A stretch of DNA of 64,000 nucleotides from Pristionchus mayeri. Its lineage: Eukaryota; Nematoda; Chromadorea; Rhabditida; Neodiplogasteridae. Below, piece after piece: positions 35,249-46,912 of the stretch. Under the pieces are notes generated by a model. The model made no database searches. It saw only the letters and a program-made list of their open reading frames with translations, and was not told where the DNA came from. The stretch's first letter is position 1; every line of letters begins with the position of its first letter. A program made the position numbers and the translations under genes. The DNA is taken from positions 43,759,216 through 43,823,215 of the forward strand of contig BTRK01000005.1 in the NCBI GenBank assembly GCA_036245805.1, in the 5' to 3' direction.

Positions 35249-37060
35249 ATGAACATCACTGCACCATTGCGCTACGGCCTCGCCTGGGACAGCGACTACC
35301 TACTCGATTTGTCCATGCAGTTGTCCTTCTGTGATCATTTTTTTCAGCAAATTTTTACAGATTTCAATTGTACGCTCCCATTGTATCGTTGCTCACAATT
35401 CATCCACTAATGCAGTATCTGCTCATTTTTGACAGTAAAATTATGAAGATCGATCTACGAATTCTCTATATACTCACCGACGTAATAATATGTATATGTA
35501 AACACATTTAAAGCGTAATCATTTTAGATGTCGTTCATAATACACGACGGATTTTACCAGTATATTTTGATAATTTGCAATATTTTCTGTGTATAATATT
35601 GTTTGATCCGGGTATTCATATCAACTCCTATAATTCTTGTCATCAACTCTTTCTTGTCACTATGCGTGAAAATGCATGAAATGCTTCTTCCTGTTGATAG
35701 TGCACGGAGGCTAACAGCGAAGTTTGTTTATTTATATTTATAAATGGGCTTTAGACAATTTATAATCATCCATATTTACATCCAGGCAGCATGCTTTGCT
35801 AATCGCGTTGTTGAATACTATTCTAGCAGTTAATGTTTTCGGATGGGGATATTTCGGGCGAGATCATGATAATAGTGATCAGCTTGTTCTGGCACGTTTT
35901 TTTCTTCAAATTGCCTTTTTTTTAAATTGCCAATCATTAATCGATGTTACAAATACAATTACGCAATGTATTTCAGCATCCAAAGCTTTCTTGGTTATCC
36001 GAACGAGGTGGTACGATTTTCCTCTTAGGACCACCTGGAGATCCGCAATACTTCAAATGGGGTATGAATAACAAAAATGTGAACGATCAAATAGTTATTG
36101 CCAGAGCTACTTTTTCTCGGAATCACGATACTTGTTCTCGCTCCATTTCTTATTCTATTCACGTATGATGCTATGAGCAATCTCTCAAATACCACCTCGG
36201 TAACTTCCATCAATGAGTGTACAATAGAGCTCGTAGTCGGTCCGCCGTATCTTATTTTCTCACACCCCCACTCGACCGCTGTATATGCGGGAGAGTGTAT
36301 AGAATGTAGAGTTCGAGAAAAAATGCGACGGTCTCTTCATTTTACACACTCTCTCACCGCTCGACCGGTCTAGAGAGTGTGTGAAATGAATATATTATAC
36401 GAAGGCCCGAATTACGAACTCTATTAGAATGTTGAAACCGTGGTATTACTTCTCGAATTCTACTGCATAAGTATGAAGACACACGGAAACAATTAAATGT
36501 TTTAAAGCTTTTTTTTATAGAGATTACTATCGGGCTATACGCAAGCTATGTCAAAGCAAATGTTTCACATTTTTCGAGTACAGGTGAATTGTTGAAGCCA
36601 ATTAATTTATATTTACAAAAAATGTTCCAGTGTAATGGGGCCCTGTTATTCTTCGCATGTCCACTGACATTCATGCTATCATTCATGATATTTGATCCAA
36701 CCTTCTTGCCGGGGTGGTTCTTAGCATTTCTCAGAATATCTCTGCTGGTTTGAAATTATTTTTTTCGTATTTACTATGAGATTTTCGTTAATATTTTAGC
36801 GTTAAATAATTATGCATTACATCAGACGCTCGTCAACATGCACGGGAATCAGTTCTGCATATTTTTCATCCTCAGAAGCCATTTTTATAGAAAGGTGAGC
36901 AACACATCACATGATAATAGTAGAAAATCATATTTAGATCGTAAGGAGAAAGTTTAAGAAATTCGTGTATCATGCCGCTAGCGTGAAGACTAAAAACCGG
37001 AACACGCTCAATTCGGTAAACACAATTCAAGCGATCTCTCTTCGATTTTCACAGTTGTAA
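35249..37060 (+). CDS. Type-1 chemoreceptor R6, probably defective in exon 3
   Basis: Exons: 35249-35319, 35361-35481, then exon 4 at about 35612-35721, 35787-35892, 35977-36061, 36105-36199, 36521-36583, 36631-36747, 36826-36894 and 36938-37060. Start MNITAPLRYGLAWDSDYLL. Later motifs are VKMHEMLLPVDS, FGWGYFGRDHDNSD, LSWLSERGGTIFLLG, LSGYTQAMSKQMFHIF and NMHGNQFCIFFILRS...YRK. Exon 3 keeps only MSFIIHD at 35528-35548. The CEGPLCR part and the exon 4 acceptor are gone, and the exon 5 donor reads GC instead of GT. Exons 6-11 are clean. It is either a recent pseudogene or a receptor lacking the TM2-TM3 loop. Confidence 0.65.
36222..36425. repeat. Hairpin in R6 intron 7
   Basis: The outer stem is AATAGAGCTCGTA / TACGAACTCTATT. 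The inner stem is CACACTCTCTC...GAGAGTGTGTG around CGACCGG. It is a member of the hairpin family. Confidence 0.65.
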
Positions 37061-37212
37061 TGTAATCGAGAATTGAATTATGTAATCTTCGATTGTAGTA
37101 TGCAAGCGTGAATTGTATAGCCACTAATGTCATCAGCTATAAAGTGTTCCTTCCCCGGTTCGCATTCCTATCTTTTAAGTTATCGTTGTAATCATTAGTC
37201 ATCGGTTCGCAC

Positions 37213-37352
37213 CATCATCTTATTGTCGGAAATCATAAGATATTGCATGATGAATTGTGGGCACATATATCAAATCGGTGTGCATGAAGTGTATACAACA
37301 TGGACAGATCGACAAGGTAGTCCCTGTCGCACTCGTACGCGTAGTGCATCGA
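37213..37352 (-). pseudogene. Relic of type-1 receptor exons 1-2 (R8)
   Basis: Minus strand 37350-37300 reads ECDRDYLVDLSM after a one-base frame break. This matches exon 1 of other receptors (DWDKDYLLDLSM). 37262-37215 resembles the TIHPLMQYLLIFD exon with a small deletion. No other exons are present, and it points toward the 3' end of R6. Confidence 0.55.
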
Positions 37353-37432
37353 TAAAGTTCAGTTCATATGAGCAGAATGAACGATTAATAAAAAGTCACA
37401 TGATATGCGGAATCCAGCTTGATAATCGATAA

Positions 37433-39035
37433 AAATAATGGATCACGTTTCTACATGTAATTCAAAAAATTCTCCCTGGAAATTCTTCGTATATGGGGTT
37501 GAGAATCGTACTAATATTACTTTTTTTATTATTTGAATTGGTGTTGTGTTGCAATCTCAGGTGAGCTTGCACTCCACTCAATTCTCTGAATATTCAGTTG
37601 AAAAACACGACGACAGGTCATGTTCCTTCAGGTCATGTTCGTGCTCACTTAATCTCGACACTGACAGGTGATTTTTATTCACATGCCGATTCGCCGAAGG
37701 TGGTTTGATAAAACATTATATATTGCTGGCAAACTTTGGCACCTGAGTAGGATTAAGGTTATTATCTAAATAATAATGTTCAAGAATTTCTACGAAGATA
37801 CAATGGAACATTTTTTATCGCTATGCTTTTTTTTATGATGAGGTGACTCCAAACATCAAAATTCATAATTTCACAAATATTGGATCTGTACCGTTTGGGT
37901 GGGCGTATCAGAATCACATTGGATGTATCTGAAATACAGTGGACAATTCGTGCTTGATCTAGCTAAACATTATAATATTGGCATAAGCTTACACTTCGCG
38001 TTAGCATATGCGAATTCCCTTCTCTAAAAATCGTTTATCCAACCGTTAAACCCCCTAACAAGAGTAACTTTCATTTTTTCATTAATGCCTTCAAATAGCT
38101 CCTTCGAGCTCTGCAAACTGTGGCATTGGAAAAGTTTAGGGAATTAGCGATACTCTCTGTCTTTATGTTTACTGCGTGCTGCTTCAAGGATTTTCCTACT
38201 CTATTCCTCATCTTATCCGCTGTGCTATATTACCAAAGAAAATAAAGAAATAGGAAGAGCAAATGAGCGAGCACTACAAGTACAGTTACAGGGGAGTCTT
38301 TTACGAGAGATGGAATTACATAGTGCATATATATGGTGCATTACGATATATAGCTAACGCACTCAGAAATGGAAAACCAATTGGAGGGTCCAGAATTACA
38401 ATGGACGTATGAGAATTACAGTGGACGTTCCAGAATTACAGCGGACATCCGTCAACCAACACCTCATATGTCCCCCCAAACGGTACAGAGCCCAAATAAT
38501 CTTCTGAAAACATGATAACAGGTGTAATGCGTTTGTCAAAAAATATTATGTCCGCGCTCTGGAATATTAGTTGCCCCACCGGACTTTTAGGGTGTACGGT
38601 AGTCGATTGGTTAGGGTATTTGAGAAAAAGTGTGTCTCGGCAAGGCAAGCTTAATAGTACTTTTGGGTGGCAGAAGATGTACGCTGTCCTCTCTAGTTAC
38701 GTTTGCAAAGAAAAGATTACGGTAATGGACACCGTGACACCTATTTTGCGCACCTCCTACATTTGTGTTTCATGAAATTCCTTAGGTTTCATATCTGCTG
38801 ACCATACATGACCGATGCGCACCCGCACCCATCTCCTCCACTGTCGAAAAAGCTATCGGGTTATGGTAAAGCAGCAATACGATATATAGCTAAAGCACTC
38901 AGACATGAAAAATCACTTGGAGGGTCCAGAATTACAGTGGACATCCGCCAACCAACACCTCGTCTGTCCCCCAAACGGTACAGAGCCCAAATATTCATCT
39001 GAAAGCATGAGAACAGGTGTAATTCATCCAGTTAA
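37433..39035. other. Intergenic region with a duplicated block
   Basis: No gene is recognised. 38335-38530 and 38868-39022 are direct duplicates sharing TACGATATATAGCTAA, GAGGGTCCAGAATTACA, CCAACACCTC and AACGGTACAGAGCCCAAAT. CAGAATTACAGTGGAC-like units occur three times at 38390-38440. Frames of 64-87 codons in this region lack any motif. Confidence 0.5.
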
Positions 39036-39323
39036 AGGGGTGCTCCGGGGAATGTTCAGTCACCCATAGTGACAGTGTGTATATCGTAGAGGCCACTCAC
39101 CCAATCAGAAATCACTTTGTACGAAGTTTCACAGACGCCTCTGGACCTATTTACATACGCGCAAAGTTCATAGAAAGCGCAGGGTAGCGCCTGGTTCGTT
39201 TATGTTCCACTCATTCTACATAGGTTTCAGCTCATTCTGGGGGCAAAATCGCTACAGTTTCCCATTGCGAGCGCAGGATTTTCGTGGTGGGACTCCCTAG
39301 CATTTGTTCCCCGGAGCACTCCT
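39036..39323. mobile_element. TTAA-target MITE
   Basis: It is flanked by TTAA (39032-39035, 39324-39327). The ends are AGGGGTGCTCCGGGGAATG and its near complement. Its interior matches 7433-7716 and 21935-22147. Confidence 0.75.
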
Positions 39324-39509
39324 TTAATGGTTCTTTATCGCTAAATCTCAGTACTTACAGGTGATTTAGGTGTTTTCCACTGTCGGATCTCAGAAAATGG
39401 TGGTAGAAAACATGATCTGCTGACAATCTTCGTCACTTGCATTGGACATTTATCATTATCGTTATCATTATCTAACTTGCTTACTGTAATTTCGAAATTC
39501 GTGTTCACA

Positions 39510-42500
39510 ATGCGCACTAATACCACGTTACGCTACGGGTTTGACTTGGATTGTGCATATTTCATCAACTTTGCAATGCAGTTAGTTTTTTTTTTAAATA
39601 TTTAGATGTATACCCTCTAATATCATCTGTATATCCTATATGATAATAAGGCAATACGCTGAATTTACAATTGCAGAATAAAGTATATTTATACGCAGAT
39701 ACCAACAATGCATGCCTATTGTCGTGTTAGTCACCCTTCATCCAATCATTCAATATCTGCTCTTCTTCGAGAATAAGTCCATGCGAAGAGAAATCCGACT
39801 GTTGTACAGCGTGACGCATGTAAGAATATACAATTCTCTAAAGATTATTTCCCTTTTCGCTACAATATAATGTAAAAATGACGATCTGGACCCGAAATTC
39901 GAACACAAGTATGACGTCTGGAAGAAAAAAAACAATTTTTTTTGAAACGGAGTATATTTGTCGGAAAAAGTAGGTATTGAGAATTGGTTGGATGATCATA
40001 TCATGCTGGCTCTCGTGATGAACGAATGGACGTACTGCTTCGCTCTCCGCGTATATCCCGTGCTTCCGATAAGCGCATTGTACTGCGAAGGGCCCCTCTG
40101 CAGATCGGGCGTCCACAAACAAATATTACTGGTGACTATTGTACCTCTGCATTATTCTCGGAATAGGGGTCACCTGGGATCGCATGCCCCTGGGATCGTT
40201 AACGGCGTTTCCTCGAGGGAGGGAAGTGAGAGACTAGCACAGTTATCAGGTGTTTTTTGCGCTCAGTGCGTATTAGTAAATTGCCATACATGTGTTATAA
40301 ATGAATAAAAATATAAATAAATAAATTATAAATAAATAAGTCAACAAAATAAATGCTTTCTCACAGAGAGCTAATATTGTTTGCAAATTTAGCTTGAGGT
40401 CATACTCGGAATTCCCGTCATTCTAATAACAGCTCCATTCATCGCTCTCATGATGCGCATGCATCAGATGTTCGTGCCGACGGGCAGCTTTTGGAAACTA
40501 ACGCCGAGGTAGGGAAGGCTTCGCAAGGAATGGTGTCTTCATAATGTGTACTATCTCGCCGGATTGGTTAGAGTGTTAGCATGAGACAATTCTTGCAGGA
40601 CTATCCTCCGTTTATAGACATGGTTTATGAATTCATGCCTAGTCAGTAGGGTTCCCTTGATGAAATTGAAAAGCAATTGGAATTCCAATATTATTGGAAT
40701 GCCAATAACGAATGGAATTACGGAATCAATTCCATCAAGAGAACCCTACTAGTAGAGACCACAACCCATTCTGCCAAAATCGTCGTACCAGGCACTTTAT
40801 GTGCTCAATGGAACCCTTTCGGTCTGAATAAGACCATGTTTTGTCATTTAGAACTATATTTCCACTCTGTAAAGAATTATTATCGGAAAACCTTACTCTC
40901 GGAAATTTGCGAAAATTGAAAAAGTCATCAAGTGCATTCATCAGTCGGTGTTGATCTCGCTATAGCAACTGTCCATTTGGTGTGGTGGTAGAGGAGTGGT
41001 AGTGCCCGAATCCTTCAGGTTGGACTCCCCTCTATTGAAATAGGTTTGCTCTTTTTTGCAATTTTTTTATAAAATCTGGTAAACGTTCCGACAGTTCGGA
41101 AAAACATCCTTCCGTTTTCCAATTTTGTACGATGTTTCTTACAGATAAGAACTACAAACTGCGAGTGGAGCAGCTGCACACTAGTATAATGACCCATTTT
41201 ACGTCTATACATGACCTTAATTAGCGTATGCTGACCTAAATAAGAGCTACCTGTTCATGATGCTCCAGTGGTCATTTGTGAAGGATCCTAAGAGCTACCG
41301 AAATCACTTTTGATCGTCCGATTTGGTTAAGAATTCGAACTGTCGGACCAATATTCCTGAAAGTGGGCGTGGCTTGTGGTCTCTACCTACTAGTCAGTGT
41401 TCGTTGTTTTGTTTCCAGGGCTCAGATCATAATCGTTACCATCGTCAACACACTTCTTGTCGCTAACGTAGCCGGAGCGGGCTATTTCGGGAAAGATGAC
41501 GACGCCAGCGCGCAATTGTTGGAGGTGAGTGGGCCTGAGCTTGCTTGGTAGAGTTCGCAATTCCGGTCACCTTCTCTGCATTTCCGGTCGCCTTCCCACA
41601 CACTCTCACTCTAGTGGCGAGAGAGTGAATTACGAACTATAATGCTAGGAAAAGATCGGATCATTTCAGGAACCAGAGCTGGCGTGGCTTGCGAGTCGAG
41701 GAGGCACGATATTCCTATTCGGGCCTCCAGGAGAAGCGCAATATTTCCAGTTTGGTATGACCCTTATTTTTTTAAATTTTTGTTGTACACTTTTCAGAAA
41801 TTCGATTCATGGGCATTTCTATACTCATTATCTTGCCTTTTCTTATATTTTTCACTGCTCATGCTATGAAGTGCATTCGGGAGAGCTCGGTAAGCTGATA
41901 TTTCGAGTTTGTTATAGGGGTGTTTATTCAAATTTTCAAGTTATATTGCCGAGCGAGAGTGCAATGAAGAAGCGATCTGATAATCCAACACTAGTTCTGA
42001 CCCGAGAACTATTGCGTCACGCCTCATTTGAGATGCCAATGGCGGCGAAAGTTCTCATGCGAGAATGAAATCACTGATAATCCCATCAAACAAGTAATGC
42101 TTTATTTTGAAGACCAACTTATCCGGTAACACTTTAGCGATGGCCCGAAGGATGTTTCACGTCTTTCTCTTTCAGGTACGTAAATTTGACTAGATATTTT
42201 GAAACTGGGGTTTATTTTCGCATTGACACCGTCTACAATTCAGCGTGTACAACATATAATCGCATATAATTTCTAACGTTCGGTTAAACCGGAACAATGC
42301 AAATCTAACATATTATTTGACGTCGACATCTTAGATGCCCATCAGAAAAATTGTTCAGTGCCTCGGAGCAGTAATCACTTACATGATACCGATCGCCATG
42401 TTGTTTGTCTCCGTGGTTGTCGACATGACTTTCGTTCCGGGACCTGTCGGTGCTACGGTGCGAATCTCGTTTACGGTGGGCGTTTTTTATCAAATTGAAA

Positions 42501-42851
42501 TTGCAACTAGTGTATGTATTTATATGTGTATCGCTCATATCATCATGTAAGAAAATGTGTCAGGTAGTGGAGATGGAAAGGAGCAACTCAACGAAACGGG
42601 AAAATGCAAAACTACAGATTCTCTACACACTCAACGGCCCTCAATTCGTCATCTTCTTTACACTTAAAAATCCCACCTATAGAAAAGTCAGTAATTGCAT
42701 GGACAAGTTGCTAATATTGAATGTTCAGATACTAGTTCAGAAATTCAAGCAATTTATGCCATGCAAGATATCACACGATTCAAATCACAATACATTCATT
42801 GCTCCAAACAAATTCAGTGTCACATCAAGAAATGATGCCCAACGATTTTGA
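39510..42851 (+). CDS. Type-1 (Srh/Sri-like) 7TM chemoreceptor R7, intact
   Basis: Eleven exons give 370 aa: 39510-39580, 39699-39819, 39982-40131, 40393-40508, 41419-41524, 41670-41754, 41798-41889, 42113-42175, 42359-42475, 42618-42686 and 42729-42851. Exon lengths and phases equal R6 and R2 almost throughout. Motifs: MRTNTTLRYGFDL, TLHPIIQYLLFFENKSM (TM1), YCEGPLCRSG, VILGIPVILITAPFIALMM (TM3), NTLLVANVAGAGYFG (TM4), LAWLASRGGTIFLFG, ISILIILPFLIFFTAHAM (TM5), ITYMIPIAMLFVSVVV (TM6) and TLNGPQFVIFFTLKNPTYRK (TM7 end). No stops or lost splice sites. It is most diverged from the array members and is the best functional candidate among type 1. Intron 4 carries a MITE. Confidence 0.85.
40747..41395. 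mobile_element. MITE in R7 intron 4
   Basis: The inverted ends ACTAGTAGAGACCACAA(C/G)CCA lie at 40747 and 41395. A small hairpin just outside (40647-40750) pairs TAGGGTTCCCTTGATG with CATCAAGAGAACCCTA. No coding sequence. Confidence 0.6.
41549..41642. repeat. Hairpin in R7 intron 5
   Basis: The ends TAGAGTTCG(C/T)AATT pair with AATTACGAACT(A)TA. The core CACTCTCACTCTAGTGGCGAGAGAGTG belongs to the CTCTC/GAGAG hairpin family. Confidence 0.6.
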
Positions 42852-42917
42852 AAGATAAACGTCTTCCTGTTTTAAAAGTATTAAAATATTTTTAGAAATG
42901 TTAAAGATTATTACGTA

Positions 42918-44011
42918 CAGTCGCGCCGGAAAGTCATGGGACACTTTTTTGTATTTTTTTATAACTTTTTGTCCAGGAAATTCATCATACTGGCACCCAG
43001 GTATGATTCACGAAATTCATTGGAGATTATGATCATGATGTTGGAGTATGAAGAAATAGCCCCCGTTATTGCATAGTGATGACGCAATCAATGTGCACTT
43101 TTTTCAAAACGGCATTATTCTTACATAGATTTTTTCCTGTTCTTCAAACTTTCTGGGATTGGAGATATGACCGATGTCTACCCAGAATAAATTTTTAAAG
43201 GTGCTGCTCTGTCGTAAATTTGCTGCAGCCATGCTGCAATAACAGGGTCTGAAATTCATAAATTGGATTCTAGGCATGCTAACGACCAGTTCAAAGCATC
43301 AAAATGATCGTCATCATGAATCCAGAAGATCCTTATAAAATGACAGCTATATCTCAAAATTTGCCCTCAGGGCATGAAAAAATCACTTTTTTTGCATAAC
43401 CATTTTTTGTACAAAAAAATCTGTTTTTCATCTGGTAATATGCCAAATGTATTCGAGAACTGTTTCCCACACTTTTTAGAGCGATTGGATATCTTCCCTA
43501 CTCGCGGCGAACGGTTTTCGGAGGTATACTCGTGTCGGAAAACACCTTGTTTACGACTATGGGCGAGAGAGTGCAGGCGACGAGAGTGCGTAAACAGTGT
43601 GTTTCTCGACCAGAGTATCCCTCCGAAAACCGTTCGCCGCGAGCAGCAAAGATATCGAATCGCTCTAAAAAGTTGGGAATCAGTTCTCCAATACATTTGG
43701 CATATTACCAGATGAAAACCAGATTTTTACTAAACCTTTCCATAAAGTTATGAATGTACAAAAAATGGTCATGGAAAAAAAGTGATTTTTTCATGCCCTG
43801 GGCAAATTTAGGGGCAAATTTTGAGTTATCGCTGTCATTTTCTCAGAATATTCTGGATTCATGATGACGATCATTTTGATGCTTTGAACTGGTCTCTAGC
43901 GAACCTAGAAGGCGATTTATGAATTCCAGACCCTGTTATTGCAGCATGGCTGCAGCAAATTTACGACAGAGCAGCACCTTCAAAATTTTATTCTGGGTAT
44001 CCCTCGGTCAT
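42918..44011. mobile_element. Truncated Tc1-type foldback MITE
   Basis: It begins with CAGTCGCGCCGGAAAGTCAT after TA and follows the 29260-30736 element across its centre. It stops near 44011 without its right terminal repeat. Confidence 0.75.
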
Positions 44012-44471
44012 ATCTCCCATGGGGGGCGATCCGAACGCACCAACTTCGCGCCTCTGCACGAACTCTGCCTTCACTCTCTCTCACCATCCTTTACCTGCGC
44101 CCTTAAAAGCAGGGAATTTACCCTCTAGGAGGTCAAGAAAGAGCCCCGGCAGGCCATCCATGCCCTCGGGCACGGGTTCCCATGAAATACATGACGACAG
44201 AACTCCGATATGTCTTTTACTACCCTCCATTGCGGCGTGGCCTCTCATTGAGGATCGCTTTCTGACAGCGAATGGTAGTAATTCAAATGGGTTGTTACAT
44301 ATCCACTTAGTATACTACCGCAAATCCCTTATTATATCTTTCACATCTCGGCACATCGCCCAGTGTCTGTTTCATCTCTGTCCATTTATATTGTATCATT
44401 TTGATACCTGCGCCTCTTCATATCTACTTCGCATATCATTTCAATAAACCCAGAATTAATTCCAGGTCGCG
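44012..44471. other. Upstream region of the ETS gene
   Basis: GC-richer sequence follows the broken MITE. A segment 44133-44175 can be read as EVKKEPRQAIHALGHG behind an AG, but I cannot tie it to a gene. The ETS start is preceded by TTCCAG six bases upstream of the ATG, which could be a spliced-leader acceptor or the end of a 5' intron. Confidence 0.4.
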
Positions 44472-46912
44472 ATGGATCCCCTGCTCGCTGCAACGATCAT
44501 ATGGCAGAACTACCAGCAGATGTACTATCAACAGATGATGTGGGCGCAACAGTACCTCAGCCAGCGTCAGTGTCTATCTTTAATATTAAAGGAGGAGTAA
44601 AGTCAAACTCGCGCCCGGTTGAAATATGTTTTAATTAGAGGAGAACTCTCTTCAAGTCGCGTGCTCTCTCGCTCCTTGCCTGAGCTTTCCCTGATTTGGC
44701 TCCCAGCCAACTAGTTATAGCTCTGTTCGGAATGGTGATATCAATGTGAAAACTTCGGAGCTTCTTATCGTTGTGGAGCTTTATGCAGTGCATATGATAA
44801 CTTCAACAATTGAATTTTTGAGTTTACTCCTCCTTTAATACATTGATAGTAGTTGAGATAATGTTAGCCGAATAGTAGGTCGGGAAATATCCATATTTGC
44901 ACACGTGTAGCAGATTGGCTCTAGGTTATTCGCAGCAGTACCTCAGTCAGCGTGATTGCTTCTATTTTACTCCGATGATATCCGTCACTGAAGGAATACC
45001 GTGCATTATGAAGTGTCTGCAAATGTGTTCACAAAACCTCGGCATATTAAACACGTATTTCAGTAGCCGCATTAACGCCAATCAATTCAACACTCTCACC
45101 AACGACCTCGAGCGATCCACCCTCAACTCCAGGCAGTATCGAGCTGTCAACGTCAGATCTCAGCTCTACAAACATCAGCTGCAACTTGGAGAAGAGAGTA
45201 AGTAGATCTTAGAAATAGTACTCTTCGACGAAGTATCCTAATACAGATTGCAAACACATCATTATCCGCATATCCCCTGCTACCGTATCATCATTGCAGT
45301 CCTACAGTATCTCGCCTGCGAAGAGTGGAATCACGAGGGCTATCCAGAAGGAGCTGCACCTTGAGCAGCCAGCCAATGGAATTTCCGCGACCCCAGAGGT
45401 ATTCCTCACTTCCTTTTACTGATCTACACAATACTCATCAACCATTAGATATGCCTATTAGAGGCAATCAATGTCAGCCAACCTGCTGCAATATATACTT
45501 TTCTAGAGTAGATACTATATGATCCACTCCGGTAATTATCCTACATTACTTTACAAGGGAAGGTCGCGGAGTGTCCGTGGAGTTTCATAACGAGACCTAA
45601 CGCATTCGAAAGAAGAGAAAATTCAAAGCTTCTGTTGTTGTCAAATTTATGTTGTTGTCAAATTTGCGGAAGGCTCATGTGAAAATCTGCGCTCATAGTG
45701 GTGAACCCGTCCGAAAGGCCAAAAACAGGCAATTTCTGAGCCTGTCCATAAATTCCCATACATCCCAGACCTCCTCATAAGCCTTCCGCAAATTTGAAAA
45801 CAACAGAAGTTCTTAGAATTCTTTCCTCTTTCGAATGCGCTAGGTCTCGTTATGAAACTCCACGGACACTCCGCGACCTTCCCTTGTTAGAGTCGTTACT
45901 CCAAGCGGGGGGCCTAGTATAATCGATTGTATAGTGCCAAAACTATGATTCAAACCGGCATATTTTCATCAAATCCGAGCAATCGTCTGACTCTTCTTAG
46001 TTTGCACGCTCTCTCACCGGTCAGAGAGACGATAGAACGTGCAAACTGAAGAGAGTCAGACGATTGCTCTCAAATCCTGGTTGCAGAGTCGATACTCCAA
46101 GCGGGGCGAGCCCATCCTGTGGATGTTCATCCTGGACTGTCTGGAAGACGAGAACAAACGACATCTGGTGGAGTGGGCAAGGGAGGAGATGGGCGAGTTC
46201 AGGGTGAGTATCCTTAACATTGTCTCACAGATGTCGCCAAGGAATACGGTAGATACATTTAACCATCAGTGGTAAACGCCTGATCCATGACTATGCCCGG
46301 TCTAACGGTAAGACAGAGTCGTTGTATACCGAAAACCACTGAAATAAAAATTCTAGGATACATATAGCGTTATATTATTATGGATCAATAGGAGTGGTGC
46401 GGCATCAACCTCGGATCAATTCCAGTTCGTCGACCCCGAGGCCTTCGCGGTGCACTGGGGCGAACAGAAAGGGGAGAGAGCGACTCCGATGAGATTCGAG
46501 GTGATTAGAATTCTAAACATTATGAATACATTGTAGAACATGAATATCACTCAGAAAATCACTCAGAAAATTGACGTACTAAGATTGCAGTACAGAAAAT
46601 GGTTAACTGTTTGCAAACTCACAAGAACTCATGTTCTCCCTCCGTTTGATGATGAAATATCAATCAAAAATCTCAGACAATTGCACACTTTACAGTTTAT
46701 GACGAGAGGCCTGCGCTTTTACTACAAGAAGGGAATGGTGGAGAAGGTACGTTGTACATTATGATACTAAAAAAAACGCAAAAAAAACATTATCACGACC
46801 CGTTCGGTGAAAGTTTCAAATAATGAATTATTTTCAGGTGAAGAGACACAAGCACCACTTCCGTTTCCTCAAACTTGAAGAGCTCAAGAGCAAGATGGCT
46901 AAGAAAATGTAA
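44472..46912 (+). CDS. ETS-domain transcription factor
   Basis: Seven exons in phase give 212 aa: 44472-44569, 45064-45197, 45308-45398, 46089-46203, 46426-46500, 46696-46746 and 46838-46912. The N-terminus is glutamine-rich (MDPLLAATIIWQNYQQMYY). The C-terminal ETS domain (about residues 110-205) reads PILWMFILDCLEDENKRHLV, EWAREEMGEFRFVDPEAFAV, HWGEQKGERA, MTRGLRFYYKKGMVEKV and a basic end HKHHFRFLK. ETS proteins bind GGAA sites through the recognition helix; the two arginines of its RxxR (TRGLR) are kept. The domain lies at the extreme C-terminus, as in several small nematode ETS proteins. Introns contain a TTAA MITE, a 343-bp MITE and a hairpin. The N-terminal exon joins are less certain than the ETS exons. 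Confidence 0.85.
44590..44834. mobile_element. TTAA-target MITE in ETS intron 1
   Basis: It is flanked by TTAA (44586-44589, 44835-44838), with inverted ends AGGAGGAGTAAA(G/C)TCAAA. Its interior differs from 7433-7716, so it is a separate subfamily. Next to it, 44940-44960 repeats the end of exon 1 (CAGTACCTCAG(T/C)CAGCGT). Confidence 0.7.
45554..45896. mobile_element. MITE with TTA target duplication in ETS intron 3
   Basis: Long inverted ends start CAAGGGAAGGTCGCGGAGTG and are flanked by TTA on both sides. The arms pair for more than 60 bases. Downstream, 45898-45918 is an imperfect copy of the start of exon 46089-46203 (AGAGTCG.TACTCCAAGCGGGG). Confidence 0.75.
45977..46069. repeat. Hairpin immediately before an ETS exon
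   Basis: The stem GAGCAATCGTCTGACTCT pairs with AGAGTCAGACGATTGCTC, and an inner stem GTTTGCACG...CGTGCAAAC surrounds CTCTCTCACCGG. It ends only 20 bases before exon 46089. Confidence 0.75.

Noticed and set aside
40980..41035. tRNA-like boxes (TGGTAGAGGAGTGG, GGTTGGACTCC)
   Set aside because: No acceptor or anticodon stem can be formed; it lies inside a MITE and is weaker than the case at 49905.
44019..44447. 142-codon frame starting at the broken MITE end
   Set aside because: It has no recognisable motif, starts inside repeat sequence and has no splice support.
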